Below, in pieces: positions 8,634 to 20,509 of a DNA stretch of 64,000 bases. The notes under the pieces were generated by a model. The model searched no databases. It was not told the DNA's origin and was given only the letters and a program-made list of their open reading frames with translations. Made by a program: the position numbers and the translations under genes. Origin of the DNA: Eubacterium sp. (GTDB lineage: Bacteria > Bacillota > Clostridia > Oscillospirales > Ruminococcaceae); the NCBI GenBank assembly GCA_022511265.1, contig JAFLRX010000011.1:1-64000 (forward strand), given 5' to 3'. Every line of letters begins with the position of its first letter. Within the stretch, counting starts at the first letter, position 1.

Positions 8634-9524
8634 ATGAGCGAACAAGAATTCAAGCAAGACTTGACCCTTGAAGAACAGGCACTTGCGCCGTTTATGATCC
8701 ATCTTTTCATGAAAGAAAAGTGCGAGCTGCCCGACAAGGACACAATGACCGAGATAATGCTAAAACACCTCAGCGATGTCTCCTGCTTCAGCCACGACAA
8801 CAAGCTGGTTAATTTTTCCGCCAACAAATACACGGCAGAGTTTAAAGAGGGTTCAGCCCCGCCGCTGCTTACAATAATGGAATGTATGGACTGTGAGCAG
8901 TGGATATCCGAAAAGCTGGACGCCTTTATCCGCAGCCAGATGTGGGACTGCCCCGATAAAGAGCGCATCCTGTCAGAGTGCAAATATCACGTCATAGCTA
9001 TGGATATGATGGCAGCGTCACTCCCCTATCGTGACAGGGCGGATATGCTGATGGATTTTACCGAGGCTCTTGTTGAGATGTTCCCTCAGTGCGAGGCGGT
9101 ATATTTTGACAATTCCGGCAAGATGTTTTCTGCCGACAAAGTGAGAAACCACAATATCCCAAGAGACGACAGATTTATATACTTCGCGGTGAACGTGCGG
9201 TTTTTCAACATCAGCGGCACAGATGATATGGTTATCGACTCTTTGGGAATGAGCATATTGCATATGCCCGACCTGCAATATCATTTTCACGGCGTTGACC
9301 CCAACTGGGTGGTAAACCACGCCTACAATCTGCTCTCCTACATCTACGCTAACGACAACCCTATCAAGAACGGTGAAACGGTAGACGGGGTCTCTGACGG
9401 ACACATAGATATCAATCTTCAATGGCGCTGCCATTATGAAAACTCACTTATTCAGCCCGCAAGAGAGGTGCTTGACATCTGTATGAACGAGTATGCCTCA
9501 GGCGGCAGAAATTATGACGAATAA
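8634..9524 (+). CDS. Protein of unknown function (DUF4261-like) inside the trp operon
   Basis: ORF with RBS (gaaagg) between trpF and trpB; ...DSLGMSILHMPDLQYHFHGVDPNWVVNHAYNLLSYIYANDNPIKNGETVDG... resembles DUF4261 proteins from memory. Confidence 0.65.
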   Translation: MSEQEFKQDLTLEEQALAPFMIHLFMKEKCELPDKDTMTEIMLKHLSDVSCFSHDNKLVNFSANKYTAEFKEGSAPPLLTIMECMDCEQWISEKLDAFIRSQMWDCPDKERILSECKYHVIAMDMMAASLPYRDRADMLMDFTEALVEMFPQCEAVYFDNSGKMFSADKVRNHNIPRDDRFIYFAVNVRFFNISGTDDMVIDSLGMSILHMPDLQYHFHGVDPNWVVNHAYNLLSYIYANDNPIKNGETVDGVSDGHIDINLQWRCHYENSLIQPAREVLDICMNEYASGGRNYDE

Positions 9525-9576
9525 AACACCAATAACACGGTGCGGAAAATAAACAAGCATTAAGAAAGGAACTGTT

Positions 9577-10761
9577 ATGGAAAACGGAAGATACGGCATA
9601 CACGGCGGACAGTATATCCCTGAGACGCTGATGAACGAGATACACAAGCTGGAAGAAAGCTATGAGTTTTACAAAAACGATAAGGATTTTAACGATGAGC
9701 TGAACGCTCTGCTGCGTGAATACGCGGGCAGGCCCTCGCTGCTGTACTACGCAGAGAAAATGACTAAGGACCTCGGCGGCGCAAAGATATACCTAAAGCG
9801 CGAGGACCTGAACCACACCGGCTCGCACAAGATAAACAACGTGCTGGGGCAGGTGTTGATGGCAAAGAAGATGGGCAAGACCCGTGTCATCGCCGAGACA
9901 GGCGCGGGACAGCACGGTGTGGCCACCGCCACCGCCGCCGCCCTTATGGATATGAAATGCGAGATATTCATGGGCAAAGAGGACACCGACCGTCAGGCGC
10001 TGAACGTGTACAGGATGGAGTTACTCGGCGCAAAGGTGAACACGGTGACCACAGGCACCATGACACTGAAGGACGCGGTAAACGAAGCCATGCGCGAGTG
10101 GGTGTCCCGCGTGGATGATACTCATTACGTGCTCGGCTCGGTAATGGGGCCTCACCCGTTTCCGATGATAGTGCGCGACTTTCAGAGCGTGATAAGCAAA
10201 GAGGCAAGAGAGCAGATACTCGAAACAGAAGGCAAGCTGCCCGCGGCAGTAGTCGCCTGCGTCGGCGGCGGCAGCAACGCGATGGGTATGTTCTATAACT
10301 TTATAAACGACAAGGACGTAAAGCTGATAGGCTGCGAGGCTGCGGGCAAGGGCGTTGACCACCCGCAAAATGCCGCAACGATAGCCAACGGCACGCTGGG
10401 TATCTTCCACGGTATGAAGTCTTACTTCTGCCAGAACGAGGAGGGACAGATAGCCCCCGTTTATTCGATATCCGCAGGTCTTGATTACCCCGGCATAGGT
10501 CCCGAGCATGCCAACCTGCACGATACCGGGCGCGCGCAATACGTCCCCGTCACCGACGAAGAGGCGGTAGCCGCATTTGAATATCTCGCCCGCACTGAGG
10601 GCATTATCTGCGCGGTAGAATCTGCCCACGCGGTGGCGCATGTGCTGAAGACAGCAAAGGACTACAGCCCCGACGATTCGATAATCATATGCCTTTCGGG
10701 TCGCGGAGACAAGGACGTAGCGGCAATAGCAAGATACAGAGGAGTGAAGATATATGAGTAA
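9577..10761 (+). CDS. trpB: Tryptophan synthase beta chain
   Basis: [64 protein letters not shown]. Confidence 0.98.
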   Translation: MENGRYGIHGGQYIPETLMNEIHKLEESYEFYKNDKDFNDELNALLREYAGRPSLLYYAEKMTKDLGGAKIYLKREDLNHTGSHKINNVLGQVLMAKKMGKTRVIAETGAGQHGVATATAAALMDMKCEIFMGKEDTDRQALNVYRMELLGAKVNTVTTGTMTLKDAVNEAMREWVSRVDDTHYVLGSVMGPHPFPMIVRDFQSVISKEAREQILETEGKLPAAVVACVGGGSNAMGMFYNFINDKDVKLIGCEAAGKGVDHPQNAATIANGTLGIFHGMKSYFCQNEEGQIAPVYSISAGLDYPGIGPEHANLHDTGRAQYVPVTDEEAVAAFEYLARTEGIICAVESAHAVAHVLKTAKDYSPDDSIIICLSGRGDKDVAAIARYRGVKIYE

Positions 10762-11533
10762 CAGAATAGCAAACGCGTTTAAGGAAAAGGCGTTCGTGGC
10801 GTTTCTCACCGCGGGCGACCCGACTATAGAAAAAAGCGAGGAATATATCGGCAGGCTGATAGACGGCGGCGCGGACGTAATAGAGATAGGCATACCTTTC
10901 TCCGACCCTATCGCCGAGGGTCCCGTTATCCAAGCGGCAAATATCCGCTCGCTCTCGGCGGGCTGCGACCTGTCAAAGGTCTTTACGCTCACCGAAAACG
11001 TGCGCAAAAAATACCCCGATACCGCAATAGTATACCTCACCTACCTCAACCCCGTATACAAGTACGGACCGGATAAATTTTTCGCAAAGTGTGCCGAGAT
11101 AGGCGCGGACGGTATAATCGTCCCCGATATGCCGTTTGAGGAAAAGGGCGAGATAGCAGAAGCGGCGAAAAAGCACGGCATAGAGATAGTCTCGCTTATC
11201 GCGCCGACCTCCGAGGATAGGATAAAACAGATAGCCGAACAGGCAGAGGGCTACATCTACATAGTATCCTCCATGGGTGTCACCGGCATGCGCAGCGAGA
11301 TAAAGACAGATATTTCAGCTATCGTTGAGGCGGTGCGCAAATACTCCGACCGTCCCGCGGCGGTGGGCTTTGGCATCAACACCCCAGAGCAGGCGGCGAA
11401 ATACTCCGCCATCGCCGACGGTGTTATTGTCGGCAGTGCGATAGTAAAGCTTATCGAGCAGCACGGCGAAAACGCAGGTGACGCCCTGTATGAATACGCA
11501 AAGAAAATGAAAAACGCCTGCATATCACAATAA
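10754..11533 (+). CDS. trpA: Tryptophan synthase alpha chain
   Basis: [32 protein letters not shown], overlaps trpB stop. Confidence 0.97.
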   Translation: MSNRIANAFKEKAFVAFLTAGDPTIEKSEEYIGRLIDGGADVIEIGIPFSDPIAEGPVIQAANIRSLSAGCDLSKVFTLTENVRKKYPDTAIVYLTYLNPVYKYGPDKFFAKCAEIGADGIIVPDMPFEEKGEIAEAAKKHGIEIVSLIAPTSEDRIKQIAEQAEGYIYIVSSMGVTGMRSEIKTDISAIVEAVRKYSDRPAAVGFGINTPEQAAKYSAIADGVIVGSAIVKLIEQHGENAGDALYEYAKKMKNACISQ

Positions 11534-11542
11534 CCTATAATT

Positions 11543-11576
11543 AAAGCGCACGGTCTTTGCCCGTGCGCTTTTTTTA
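11543..11576 (+). terminator. Terminator of trp operon
   Basis: AAAGCGCACGG-tctttgc-CCGTGCGCTTT then TTTTT. Confidence 0.9.
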
Positions 11577-11622
11577 TCCGTCCGCAGAGCGGACGACTAT
11601 AACTCTTCACTATTCACTAAAA

Positions 11623-13236
11623 TTACTGTTCTCCCCTGAACCACTTTCTTATCCACTTTCCGCTCTCGGACATATCGTTTTCGCTCCAGTTGCCGTTAGC
11701 GGACGCGGAGGACTTGAACGCGGAGGAGCTTTCGTTCTTGTTTGCCAAGTTCCAGTTCATATAGCTGATGCCGAGATCGTCCAGCAGCTCCAGCCACTTA
11801 CGGGTCTGGTTAAAGTCATTCGCGCCGTTACCGGATGCGTCACAGCAGCCGAACTCGGTGACAAACACCGGCAAGCCCGCGCTTACGCAGTTCTTTAATC
11901 TGTCTCTCAGCCAGTCGGTATGTGTTGCAGCGTAGAAGTGCAGCGCATACATAACATTGTCGTACTTCAGCGGGTTGTTCAGCGCCTTGTCTATATCCTG
12001 GCTCCAGGTAGGCGTACCGACGATTATCACAGCGTCGGGGTCGTTCTTGCGTATCACGGGGATAACTTCTTCGGCATACGGCTTTACGTCGCCCTCCCAT
12101 GTGGCATAGCCGTTAGGCTCGTTGCATATCTCATATATGATATTGGGATATTTGCCGTAGGTCTTGGATATCTCGTCAAAGAATCTCAGCGCGTCCGCTT
12201 TCATCACCTGCGGCGACTGGTCGGCAAGCACATGCCAGTCAACGATGACGTACATATCCAGCTTTATCGCTATATCAATGCCCTTCTTTGCCAGCGCCTC
12301 GTATGTTGCCTTGCCGGAGCCGCTGTACCCCTCGCTCGCGCCTGTATACATCGCAAGCCGTATCGCGTTGGTGTTCCAATCGTCTCGCAACGTCTTGAAT
12401 GCCTGCTCGTTCACAAAATCCGGGAACCAGCCTATGCCGTGGGTACTCATGCCCTTCAGCTGATAAGCCTTGCCGTTTTTATCCACCAGCTGTGTACCCT
12501 TTACCGACAGCTGACCGTGCTGAGAAACAGGCGTGCTGCCGTCAGGGTCAGGTGTTGCTGTCGGTGCAGTCTGTGCCGTGGTAGTAGTTGCGGCAGGTGT
12601 GCTGCTGTTGTCGCTGCTGTTATCATTACTGCTGTTATTGTCGCTGTTGTTGTCATCTCCGCCGGATGTTCCCTCAGAAGCCATCGTACCGTTTACGGTG
12701 ACGTCGCCCGGCTCAAATTCCTTCGGCGAGGCGTAATTAAACCCAAAGCTTATATTACCGCCGTTGTCTATAGTGCCGTTATACTCCTCATTGGTGACGG
12801 TCACCTTACCGCCGTCCACCGAGAAGATACCGTTCCATTGAGAGGTCAGCTCAAAGCCCTCAGGCACTTCAAACTCCACCGTCCAACCCTCAACCGCGCT
12901 GCCGGTGTTATTGGTGACGGTCACCTCATAGCCGCCGCAGTAATCATCGCCCTGCATCCATGTGCTGGAAAGATTCCACTGCACGTCAAACTTAGCTTTA
13001 TCAGTCTCGGTCTCACTTTCAGCCGGCACGGAGGATTCCGTCGGCGCGGGGGTCTCCGCCGCGGATGAATTTTCTTCACTGCTCTGCCCGTCCGAGCTTG
13101 TCTCGGATACCGATGACTGCTCGCTGCTGACCCCGTCAACGGATGATATATCTACTGAGCTTTCACATCCCGCAAGCAACATAGACGCACTCAGCACCAG
13201 TGCCGCCGCCCTTATAAATATCTTTTTCATAATCAT
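11623..13236 (-). CDS. Lipoprotein endoglucanase: CBM2-like domain plus GH5 catalytic domain
   Basis: Lipobox LLAGCESS; CBM2-like AKFDVQWNLSSTWMQGDDYCGGYEVTVTNNTGSAVEGWTVEFEVP; GH5 motifs YPNIIYEICNEPNG and PVFVTEFGCCDASGNG. Confidence 0.9.
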   Translation of the reverse strand: MIMKKIFIRAAALVLSASMLLAGCESSVDISSVDGVSSEQSSVSETSSDGQSSEENSSAAETPAPTESSVPAESETETDKAKFDVQWNLSSTWMQGDDYCGGYEVTVTNNTGSAVEGWTVEFEVPEGFELTSQWNGIFSVDGGKVTVTNEEYNGTIDNGGNISFGFNYASPKEFEPGDVTVNGTMASEGTSGGDDNNSDNNSSNDNSSDNSSTPAATTTTAQTAPTATPDPDGSTPVSQHGQLSVKGTQLVDKNGKAYQLKGMSTHGIGWFPDFVNEQAFKTLRDDWNTNAIRLAMYTGASEGYSGSGKATYEALAKKGIDIAIKLDMYVIVDWHVLADQSPQVMKADALRFFDEISKTYGKYPNIIYEICNEPNGYATWEGDVKPYAEEVIPVIRKNDPDAVIIVGTPTWSQDIDKALNNPLKYDNVMYALHFYAATHTDWLRDRLKNCVSAGLPVFVTEFGCCDASGNGANDFNQTRKWLELLDDLGISYMNWNLANKNESSSAFKSSASANGNWSENDMSESGKWIRKWFRGEQ

Positions 13237-13346
13237 TTTTCCTTTATGTATTTTTATGTATAGCTTTTACACTTTTATTATAATATACCCTATCTCGGAT
13301 TTTGTCAAGAGCGGGAGATAAAAATTGAAAGTTTTCGAGAGGGAGT

Positions 13347-13382
13347 TTGATGGAGACCGTTTTTCAAAAGGGTCTACCTCAA
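13347..13382. repeat. Degenerate TTGAGG..CCCTTT hairpin (copy A)
   Basis: TTGATGGAGACCGTTTTTC/AAAAGGGTCTACCTCAA, related to hairpins at 14518 and 15673. Confidence 0.5.
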
Positions 13383-13680
13383 TAATAGTTATAACCCTTC
13401 TTTGCGGACATCAGCCATACTCTGTCGTCTTTTTCCGACAGCATACCCCACAAAAATTCCCTAAAATAAACCAAAATAACCGCCGTTACGGCGGGGTTCG
13501 ACTGTTAGACAAAATAAGTCAAGTTTCCCTATGGATTTTTCCGCCGTATTCGATATAATTAAAGATGAAATATACGTCGTTCGATATTTATTTCGTTTAT
13601 ACGGCTTTTTACATATTTTCCGTATGAATTTTGATAAGAACGGCGATATATAGGCAACTAAAGGAAAGGATTGATTATTT

Positions 13681-14484
13681 ATGCCGGAATCTATGAAAGT
13701 TCTTATCGGAGATGACTCGTTAGAGTCGGGGATAGCGTGGGCAACGCTGTTCAAGCAGGCGGGATTTTACGCCATAACAAGGAGCGGCTCGGGACAAGCG
13801 ATACTTGACTGCGCCGCAAGCACCCACCCGCAGGTGATAGTTTTAATGGGCAGCGCCGAGAGCTGCCGCCTTATCAGGTCGCTGAGGAACATCGCGGAGT
13901 ATTCTCCGCTGATAGCCGCAGTCACCGACTGGACAATGAACGCGACCGACCGCGAGCTTATCGAGGCGGGCGCCGACTGCTGTATACCTCGCCCCTCAGA
14001 CGGCGCGGAGATAGTAACCAAAATAATGTCACTGCTTATCTCCAAAAGCAACGGAGCTGCCCTTAAAGAGGACGACCGGGACAAGCTGAATATGGAACGC
14101 GCCGTCACCGAGATAATCCACCAGATAGGCATACCTGCCCACATCAAGGGCTATCATTATCTGCGCACCGCTATAATATATTCGGTCAATGACCCAGAAA
14201 TGATAAACAGCGTGACAAAGGTGCTGTACCCGTCGGTGGCACAGCGCTACCGCACCACCGCCTCACGGGTAGAGCGTGCCATCCGCCACGCGATAGAAAT
14301 AGCGTGGGACAGGGGCGACGTTGACGTACTTAACAGCTATTTCGGCTATACCGTGCGTACCTCCCGCGGCAAGCCCACAAATTCAGAATTTATCGCGCTT
14401 ATCGCGGACAGACTGCGGTTAGAACAGACCGCACCCGCAGCACGCAGCGAAAAGAAAGCCTACGGCCGTGTAGCGGCGCTTTGA
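13681..14484 (+). CDS. spo0A: Spo0A-family response regulator with degenerate receiver domain
   Basis: C-terminal Spo0A DNA-binding domain nearly intact ([21 protein letters not shown]...[47 protein letters not shown]...[18 protein letters not shown]); receiver lacks phospho-acceptor Asp. Confidence 0.93.
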   Translation: MPESMKVLIGDDSLESGIAWATLFKQAGFYAITRSGSGQAILDCAASTHPQVIVLMGSAESCRLIRSLRNIAEYSPLIAAVTDWTMNATDRELIEAGADCCIPRPSDGAEIVTKIMSLLISKSNGAALKEDDRDKLNMERAVTEIIHQIGIPAHIKGYHYLRTAIIYSVNDPEMINSVTKVLYPSVAQRYRTTASRVERAIRHAIEIAWDRGDVDVLNSYFGYTVRTSRGKPTNSEFIALIADRLRLEQTAPAARSEKKAYGRVAAL

Positions 14485-14517
14485 CAGCAAAAACCTCTTC
14501 ACTCTATATAACTTTTA

Positions 14518-14551
14518 TTGAGGGCGACCCTTTACAAAAGGGCCGCCCTTA
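14518..14551. terminator. Hairpin after spo0A (copy B of TTGAGGG..CCCTTT family)
   Basis: GGGCGaCCCTTT-aca-AAAGGGcCGCCC. Confidence 0.6.
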
Positions 14552-14592
14552 AACCTCATAAGCATTTAATTTTCTGACAGCAACAGGTGTTT

Positions 14593-14716
14593 TTATCGTT
14601 TAACATTAAATAATTATCGTGCAAGATGCACAGCCAAGCCTCTGATTTTTCGCAAATTATTGTAAAAACATATAATATTTATCGTTAAACGATAACAAAC
14701 TATTGACAAACGATAA
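14593..14716 (+). promoter_or_regulatory. Array of TTATCGTT/AACGATAA sites (candidate operator)
   Basis: TTATCGTT 14593, TTATCGT 14614, perfect 8+1+8 palindrome TTATCGTTAAACGATAA 14679-14695, AAACGATAA 14708-14716 inside the promoter spacer. Confidence 0.65.
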
Positions 14717-14731
14717 TATGCGTGATATACT
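14703..14731 (+). promoter_or_regulatory. Sigma-A promoter of DUF2975-HTH operon
   Basis: TTGACA (14703-14708) N17 TATACT (14726-14731). Confidence 0.85.
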
Positions 14732-14791
14732 GTGTACAGCATTTGAGAATAAACTGTAAATCAAATCAAAACACATAAAGGGGTAAATAAA

Positions 14792-15439
14792 ATGAAAAAC
14801 GAAAAAATCGTAAAAATCAACACCATCGGTAAGGTAAGCAAGATACTCTCGATAATCGCGCGGGTAGCGGTCCTCATTGCGGCAGTCGCAATGGTAGTTA
14901 TAGGTATAGGGGTGATCTTCCTTCCCGGCAACGCCATTCAAGCAAGCGGTACGGCACAGGGACAGATAATCCTTGACGGCAACAGTCTGCCGGTCGACTT
15001 AGTAAAATTCGACCAAAGCAATTCACACTTTTCCGTAATGGGTATGAAGTTCGACTATGTTCTCACCGAGACACAAAGCGGCAGCGACAGGATAATCGAC
15101 ATCACCGCCAACGCCGACAACCTCACCGGAGAGGGTGTAAAGCTTGCTATCGTATTCGCCTGCTTTGGCTATGCTATTATGCTGGTCAGTGTTGCTATCA
15201 TATTCATCTTCGCGACAAAGCTGGCAAAGGCCCTCGAAAAATGCGAGTCGCCCTTTGAAGAAAATGTTATTAAGGCATTGAAAAAATTCTCATTCTCTCT
15301 TATTCCCTTCGGCGCGATAATGCTGTTAAGAGGCGTCGGCAGCATACCGATAGCGCTTGTGATACTCATTGTAATACTCATCTCCTACTGCTTCAGCTAC
15401 GGTGCACAGCTGCAAAAAGAATCCGACGAGACCCTGTAA
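14792..15439 (+). CDS. DUF2975-like integral membrane protein
   Basis: 4 predicted TM segments; paired with a YozG-like HTH gene as in DUF2975 operons. Confidence 0.75.
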   Translation: MKNEKIVKINTIGKVSKILSIIARVAVLIAAVAMVVIGIGVIFLPGNAIQASGTAQGQIILDGNSLPVDLVKFDQSNSHFSVMGMKFDYVLTETQSGSDRIIDITANADNLTGEGVKLAIVFACFGYAIMLVSVAIIFIFATKLAKALEKCESPFEENVIKALKKFSFSLIPFGAIMLLRGVGSIPIALVILIVILISYCFSYGAQLQKESDETL

Positions 15440-15448
15440 GGAGGACAT

Positions 15449-15667
15449 ATGGCTATAATATTAAGGCTGGACAGAGTAATGGCAGATAGAAAGATGAGCC
15501 TTAACGAACTTAGCGAGCAGGTCGGCGTCAGCAACGTCAACCTCTCTAAGCTAAAGACCGGCAAGGTCAGCGCGATACGCTTTTCTACGCTCGGCGCGAT
15601 ATGCCGTGTGCTGAACTGTCAGCCCGGTGATATACTGGAATATGACCCCAACACAGCCGACGAATAA
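15449..15667 (+). CDS. Xre/YozG-like HTH regulator
   Basis: MAIILRLDRVMADRKMSLNELSEQVGVSNVNLSKLKTGKVSAIRFSTLGAICRVLNCQPGDILEY. Confidence 0.92.
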   Translation: MAIILRLDRVMADRKMSLNELSEQVGVSNVNLSKLKTGKVSAIRFSTLGAICRVLNCQPGDILEYDPNTADE

Positions 15668-15672
15668 TACCT

Positions 15673-15716
15673 AAAAATTGAGGGATACCCTTTAAAAAGG
15701 GTATCCCTCAATTTTT
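15673..15716. terminator. Bidirectional terminator between convergent genes (copy C)
   Basis: Perfect 21-bp inverted repeat AAAAATTGAGGGATACCCTTT-aa-AAAGGGTATCCCTCAATTTTT. Confidence 0.92.
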
Positions 15717-16878
15717 ATGATTTGTTTATATACATCTCAATACCGTTCTTCAATCGTTCCAGCCCGTCTTTCAGCGTGCCGCGCGGGCAGGCAACATTCA
15801 GCCGTAAAAATCCGTCGCCGCCCTTACCGTAGCTTGCGCCCGCACTGACAAACAAGCCTGTTTTACTGCGGATAAACTGCGCAAGTCCGCCCTCGGACAA
15901 TTCCGAGCAATCCAGCCACAGCAGATAGGTCGCCTCGGACGGCACCAACTTTATCTGCGGTATATTTTCCGCGATAAATTCCTTCACCAGTGCTTTATTA
16001 TCAAATAAGTACTGTCTCAGCTCGTCCAGCCAGCCGCCGCCTTTTGTAAACGCGGCTACCGCCGCCTGCACCGCAAACGCGTTCGGCTCTGCCACCTCGT
16101 CATTGTTCAGCCCGCGCATAACCCTCTGCCGCAGCGTGCTGTCTCCGACATACACCGCCGAGGTCTGCAAGCCCGCAAGGTTAAACGCCTTGGTCGGCGC
16201 GATACAGGTCACGCTTATCCTCCGACATACATCCGATACCGACGCAAACGGTACATATTCCTTGCCGGGGTCGGTCAGGTCGCAGTGTATCTCGTCCGAC
16301 AGAACAAGCACATTATACCTGCCGCACAGCTCGCCTATCCTCGCCAGCGTCTCTTTATCCCATATCCTTCCGACAGGGTTATGCGGGTTGCACAGCAGCA
16401 GCAATGATGTCTGCGGCTCTGCCAGCTTATTCTCTAAATCATCGAAATTTATTGAATATTCATTGCCGTCATAGCTAAGCACATTTTCCAGCACATTTCT
16501 GCCGTTGTTCAAGATGCAGTTGTAGAATATATTATACACCGGGCTCATTACAACGACATTTTCCGCCGGATGAGTAAGTCTGCGAACAACGCTGGATATC
16601 GCGGGGATGACCCCCGTACAGAAGAACAGGTTCTCCCGCTCCATCTTCAGTCCGTGCCGCCTGTCCCACCAGTCGGCATATGCCTGATACCACTCGTCCG
16701 GTACCACCGAATAGCCGAACACACCGTGCTCTGCCCTTTTCAGTATCGCCTCGCGTATCTCCGGCGCGGTCTGAAAGTCCATATCCGCCACCCACATCGG
16801 CAGCTCGTTTTCAGCAATATCCCATTTTAATGAATTTGTCCCGCGCCTGTCTATCGGCGTATCAAAATCGTATTTCAT
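15715..16878 (-). CDS. MalY/PatB-type PLP aminotransferase / cystathionine beta-lyase
   Basis: MKYDFDTPIDRRGTNSLKWD, ELPMWVADMDF, CNPHNPVGRIW, SDEIHCDL, APTKAFNLAGLQ. Confidence 0.93.
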   Translation of the reverse strand: MKYDFDTPIDRRGTNSLKWDIAENELPMWVADMDFQTAPEIREAILKRAEHGVFGYSVVPDEWYQAYADWWDRRHGLKMERENLFFCTGVIPAISSVVRRLTHPAENVVVMSPVYNIFYNCILNNGRNVLENVLSYDGNEYSINFDDLENKLAEPQTSLLLLCNPHNPVGRIWDKETLARIGELCGRYNVLVLSDEIHCDLTDPGKEYVPFASVSDVCRRISVTCIAPTKAFNLAGLQTSAVYVGDSTLRQRVMRGLNNDEVAEPNAFAVQAAVAAFTKGGGWLDELRQYLFDNKALVKEFIAENIPQIKLVPSEATYLLWLDCSELSEGGLAQFIRSKTGLFVSAGASYGKGGDGFLRLNVACPRGTLKDGLERLKNGIEMYINKS

Positions 16879-16891
16879 AATTGCCCCTTTA

Positions 16892-17797
16892 TCAGCTGAT
16901 GCCCTTGTCTCTCGGGTTTATGCACTGACATACACATGCCCTTTTGTTGTCCTGCCGCAGTATTATCTTGGTCTTGCATACGTCTACCTTGTCGCGCTCC
17001 ATTATCAGCTCGTCAATGCTGTCCGCGCGGATAATGCCGCCGTTCGGATTGATTATGCTGTCCACCTTGCCGTTGATGTCCGCGTCCACGGTAGAATACT
17101 CAAACGCCAGAGTGGTGTTTATCAGCTTGCAGTTTTTCATCACAAGGTTATCTATATAGCACAGCCCTTGCAGGCTCTCTACCGTGCAGTTTATCAGTGT
17201 GAGGTTTTTAGAGTTCCACCCGATATATTCTCCCGTGATAAAGCTGTCGTACACTGTGACGTTGTCGCTGTTCCAAAACGCGTCCTTGGATATCAGCTTT
17301 GAGTTTCTTATCTCGACATTCTTCACCCCGTCAAAGGAATAATTTCCGTACAGCGTCAGCCCGTCTATCTTCATATTCTCGCTGTTCATCGCAAAGTAAT
17401 CACCCTTTGCGGTGACGTTGTCTACGGTGACACCGTCACAGTGCCATAATGTCTCCGCCGCGTTGGGGAAAGACACGTTTTTCAGTGTCAGCCCGTGACA
17501 GCGGCGAAAGTTTTTGGGTGCCTCTATCGCACAGTCCTCTATATGCGCGTTGTCGGTGTACCACACACCTGCCCGCGCCATCTCGAACCATGTGCAGTCC
17601 TTTGCTGTTACGTCCTTACAGTACCACAGCGGGTACTTCCAGCGGAACATACAGCCGTACAGCTCTATATCGCGGCTCTCCTTCAGCGGTGATTCTCCCT
17701 CGCCGAATACGGTATCAACGAGCTTCAGGTTTTCGCTCTTGAACAGCGAACGCTCTCCCTCGTAAAAGCCGCGTGTTATTTCAGTTGTCTTTTCCAT
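16892..17797 (-). CDS. DUF3737-family beta-helix-like protein
   Basis: Repeating WYCKDVTAKDCTWFEMARAGVWYTDN..., ...NVEIRNSKLISKDAFWNSDNVTVYDS pattern. Confidence 0.85.
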   Translation of the reverse strand: MEKTTEITRGFYEGERSLFKSENLKLVDTVFGEGESPLKESRDIELYGCMFRWKYPLWYCKDVTAKDCTWFEMARAGVWYTDNAHIEDCAIEAPKNFRRCHGLTLKNVSFPNAAETLWHCDGVTVDNVTAKGDYFAMNSENMKIDGLTLYGNYSFDGVKNVEIRNSKLISKDAFWNSDNVTVYDSFITGEYIGWNSKNLTLINCTVESLQGLCYIDNLVMKNCKLINTTLAFEYSTVDADINGKVDSIINPNGGIIRADSIDELIMERDKVDVCKTKIILRQDNKRACVCQCINPRDKGIS

Positions 17798-17824
17798 ATT
17801 ACTCTCCCGATCTCATCAATTAAA

Positions 17825-19825
<2,001 letters not shown>

Positions 19826-20509
19826 TTAGCTATAGTTAAACAAATCCTCCACCGGGTCGGTACCAACCGAAATAATATGGGTATAGCTTTCGGGGATATC
19901 CCCTACTATCACCGTCTCCGCTATCAGAAAATCACCGCTGACCTCGGTCTGTACCGAGTACAGCGGGATAAACGCCGTCGCGCTGACAGTCGTCCGCATA
20001 ATTATACGGTGCAGCGTCTGGTTTATCCCCGCGTCCGAAAACTCGCTGATAAACACCGCGTCCGCGTACCCCGTCGGCTCGACGGTCATTTCGACATAAC
20101 CTCCGCTGCCGTAAAACGCCGATATACCGCTCAGTGTCCCGACAGACAGCTGGGTGGAAATAACATCCCCGCGCATCAGCCGTTCGTTGACGTCATCCAA
20201 TATAGCGGTCCTTATCAGGTTTATCACAGCTGTCTTGCTCTGTATCGAGGTCACCCGTCCGTCATCGTTGTAGGTGACGTTTATAAGACTGCCGTAATCG
20301 GCGGCATCCGCCAGCTTGTCAAGCTGTTCGGTCACCGCCTTGTCTATCATACCTGTTATCAGCGCACGGGTATTATACTCGCAGACCTGCACCACATTCG
20401 GCAGTATGAAGGTATGCAGCAATATCAGCAGGCTTAGCATTATCAGTGCCAGTCCTATCAGCTTTACCCCGACTTTTCGTTTCAGCCGTCTTTTTGTTTC
20501 CGCTTTAAT
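19826..20509 (-). CDS. yunB: Sporulation protein YunB-like
   Basis: Single N-terminal TM, then VNERLMRGDVISTQLSVGTLSGISAFYGSGG...; ORF track extends to 20530, SD position suggests ATT start at 20509 (see findings). Confidence 0.75.
   Translation of the reverse strand: MKAETKRRLKRKVGVKLIGLALIMLSLLILLHTFILPNVVQVCEYNTRALITGMIDKAVTEQLDKLADAADYGSLINVTYNDDGRVTSIQSKTAVINLIRTAILDDVNERLMRGDVISTQLSVGTLSGISAFYGSGGYVEMTVEPTGYADAVFISEFSDAGINQTLHRIIMRTTVSATAFIPLYSVQTEVSGDFLIAETVIVGDIPESYTHIISVGTDPVEDLFNYS

Noticed and set aside
11920-13068. 382-aa plus-strand ORF opposite the cellulase gene
   Set aside because: Arg/His/Val-rich composition of an antisense shadow ORF; the minus strand encodes a clear CBM2-GH5 protein. 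The same reasoning removes the other large antisense ORFs in the track (e.g. 4769-5317, 10021-11040, 18503-19315, 19574-20437, 39480-40394).
13497-13503. TTCGACT upstream of spo0A as a 0A box (TGTCGAA on the other strand)
   Set aside because: Only 6 of 7 match and a single site; expected by chance in a 450-bp spacer.
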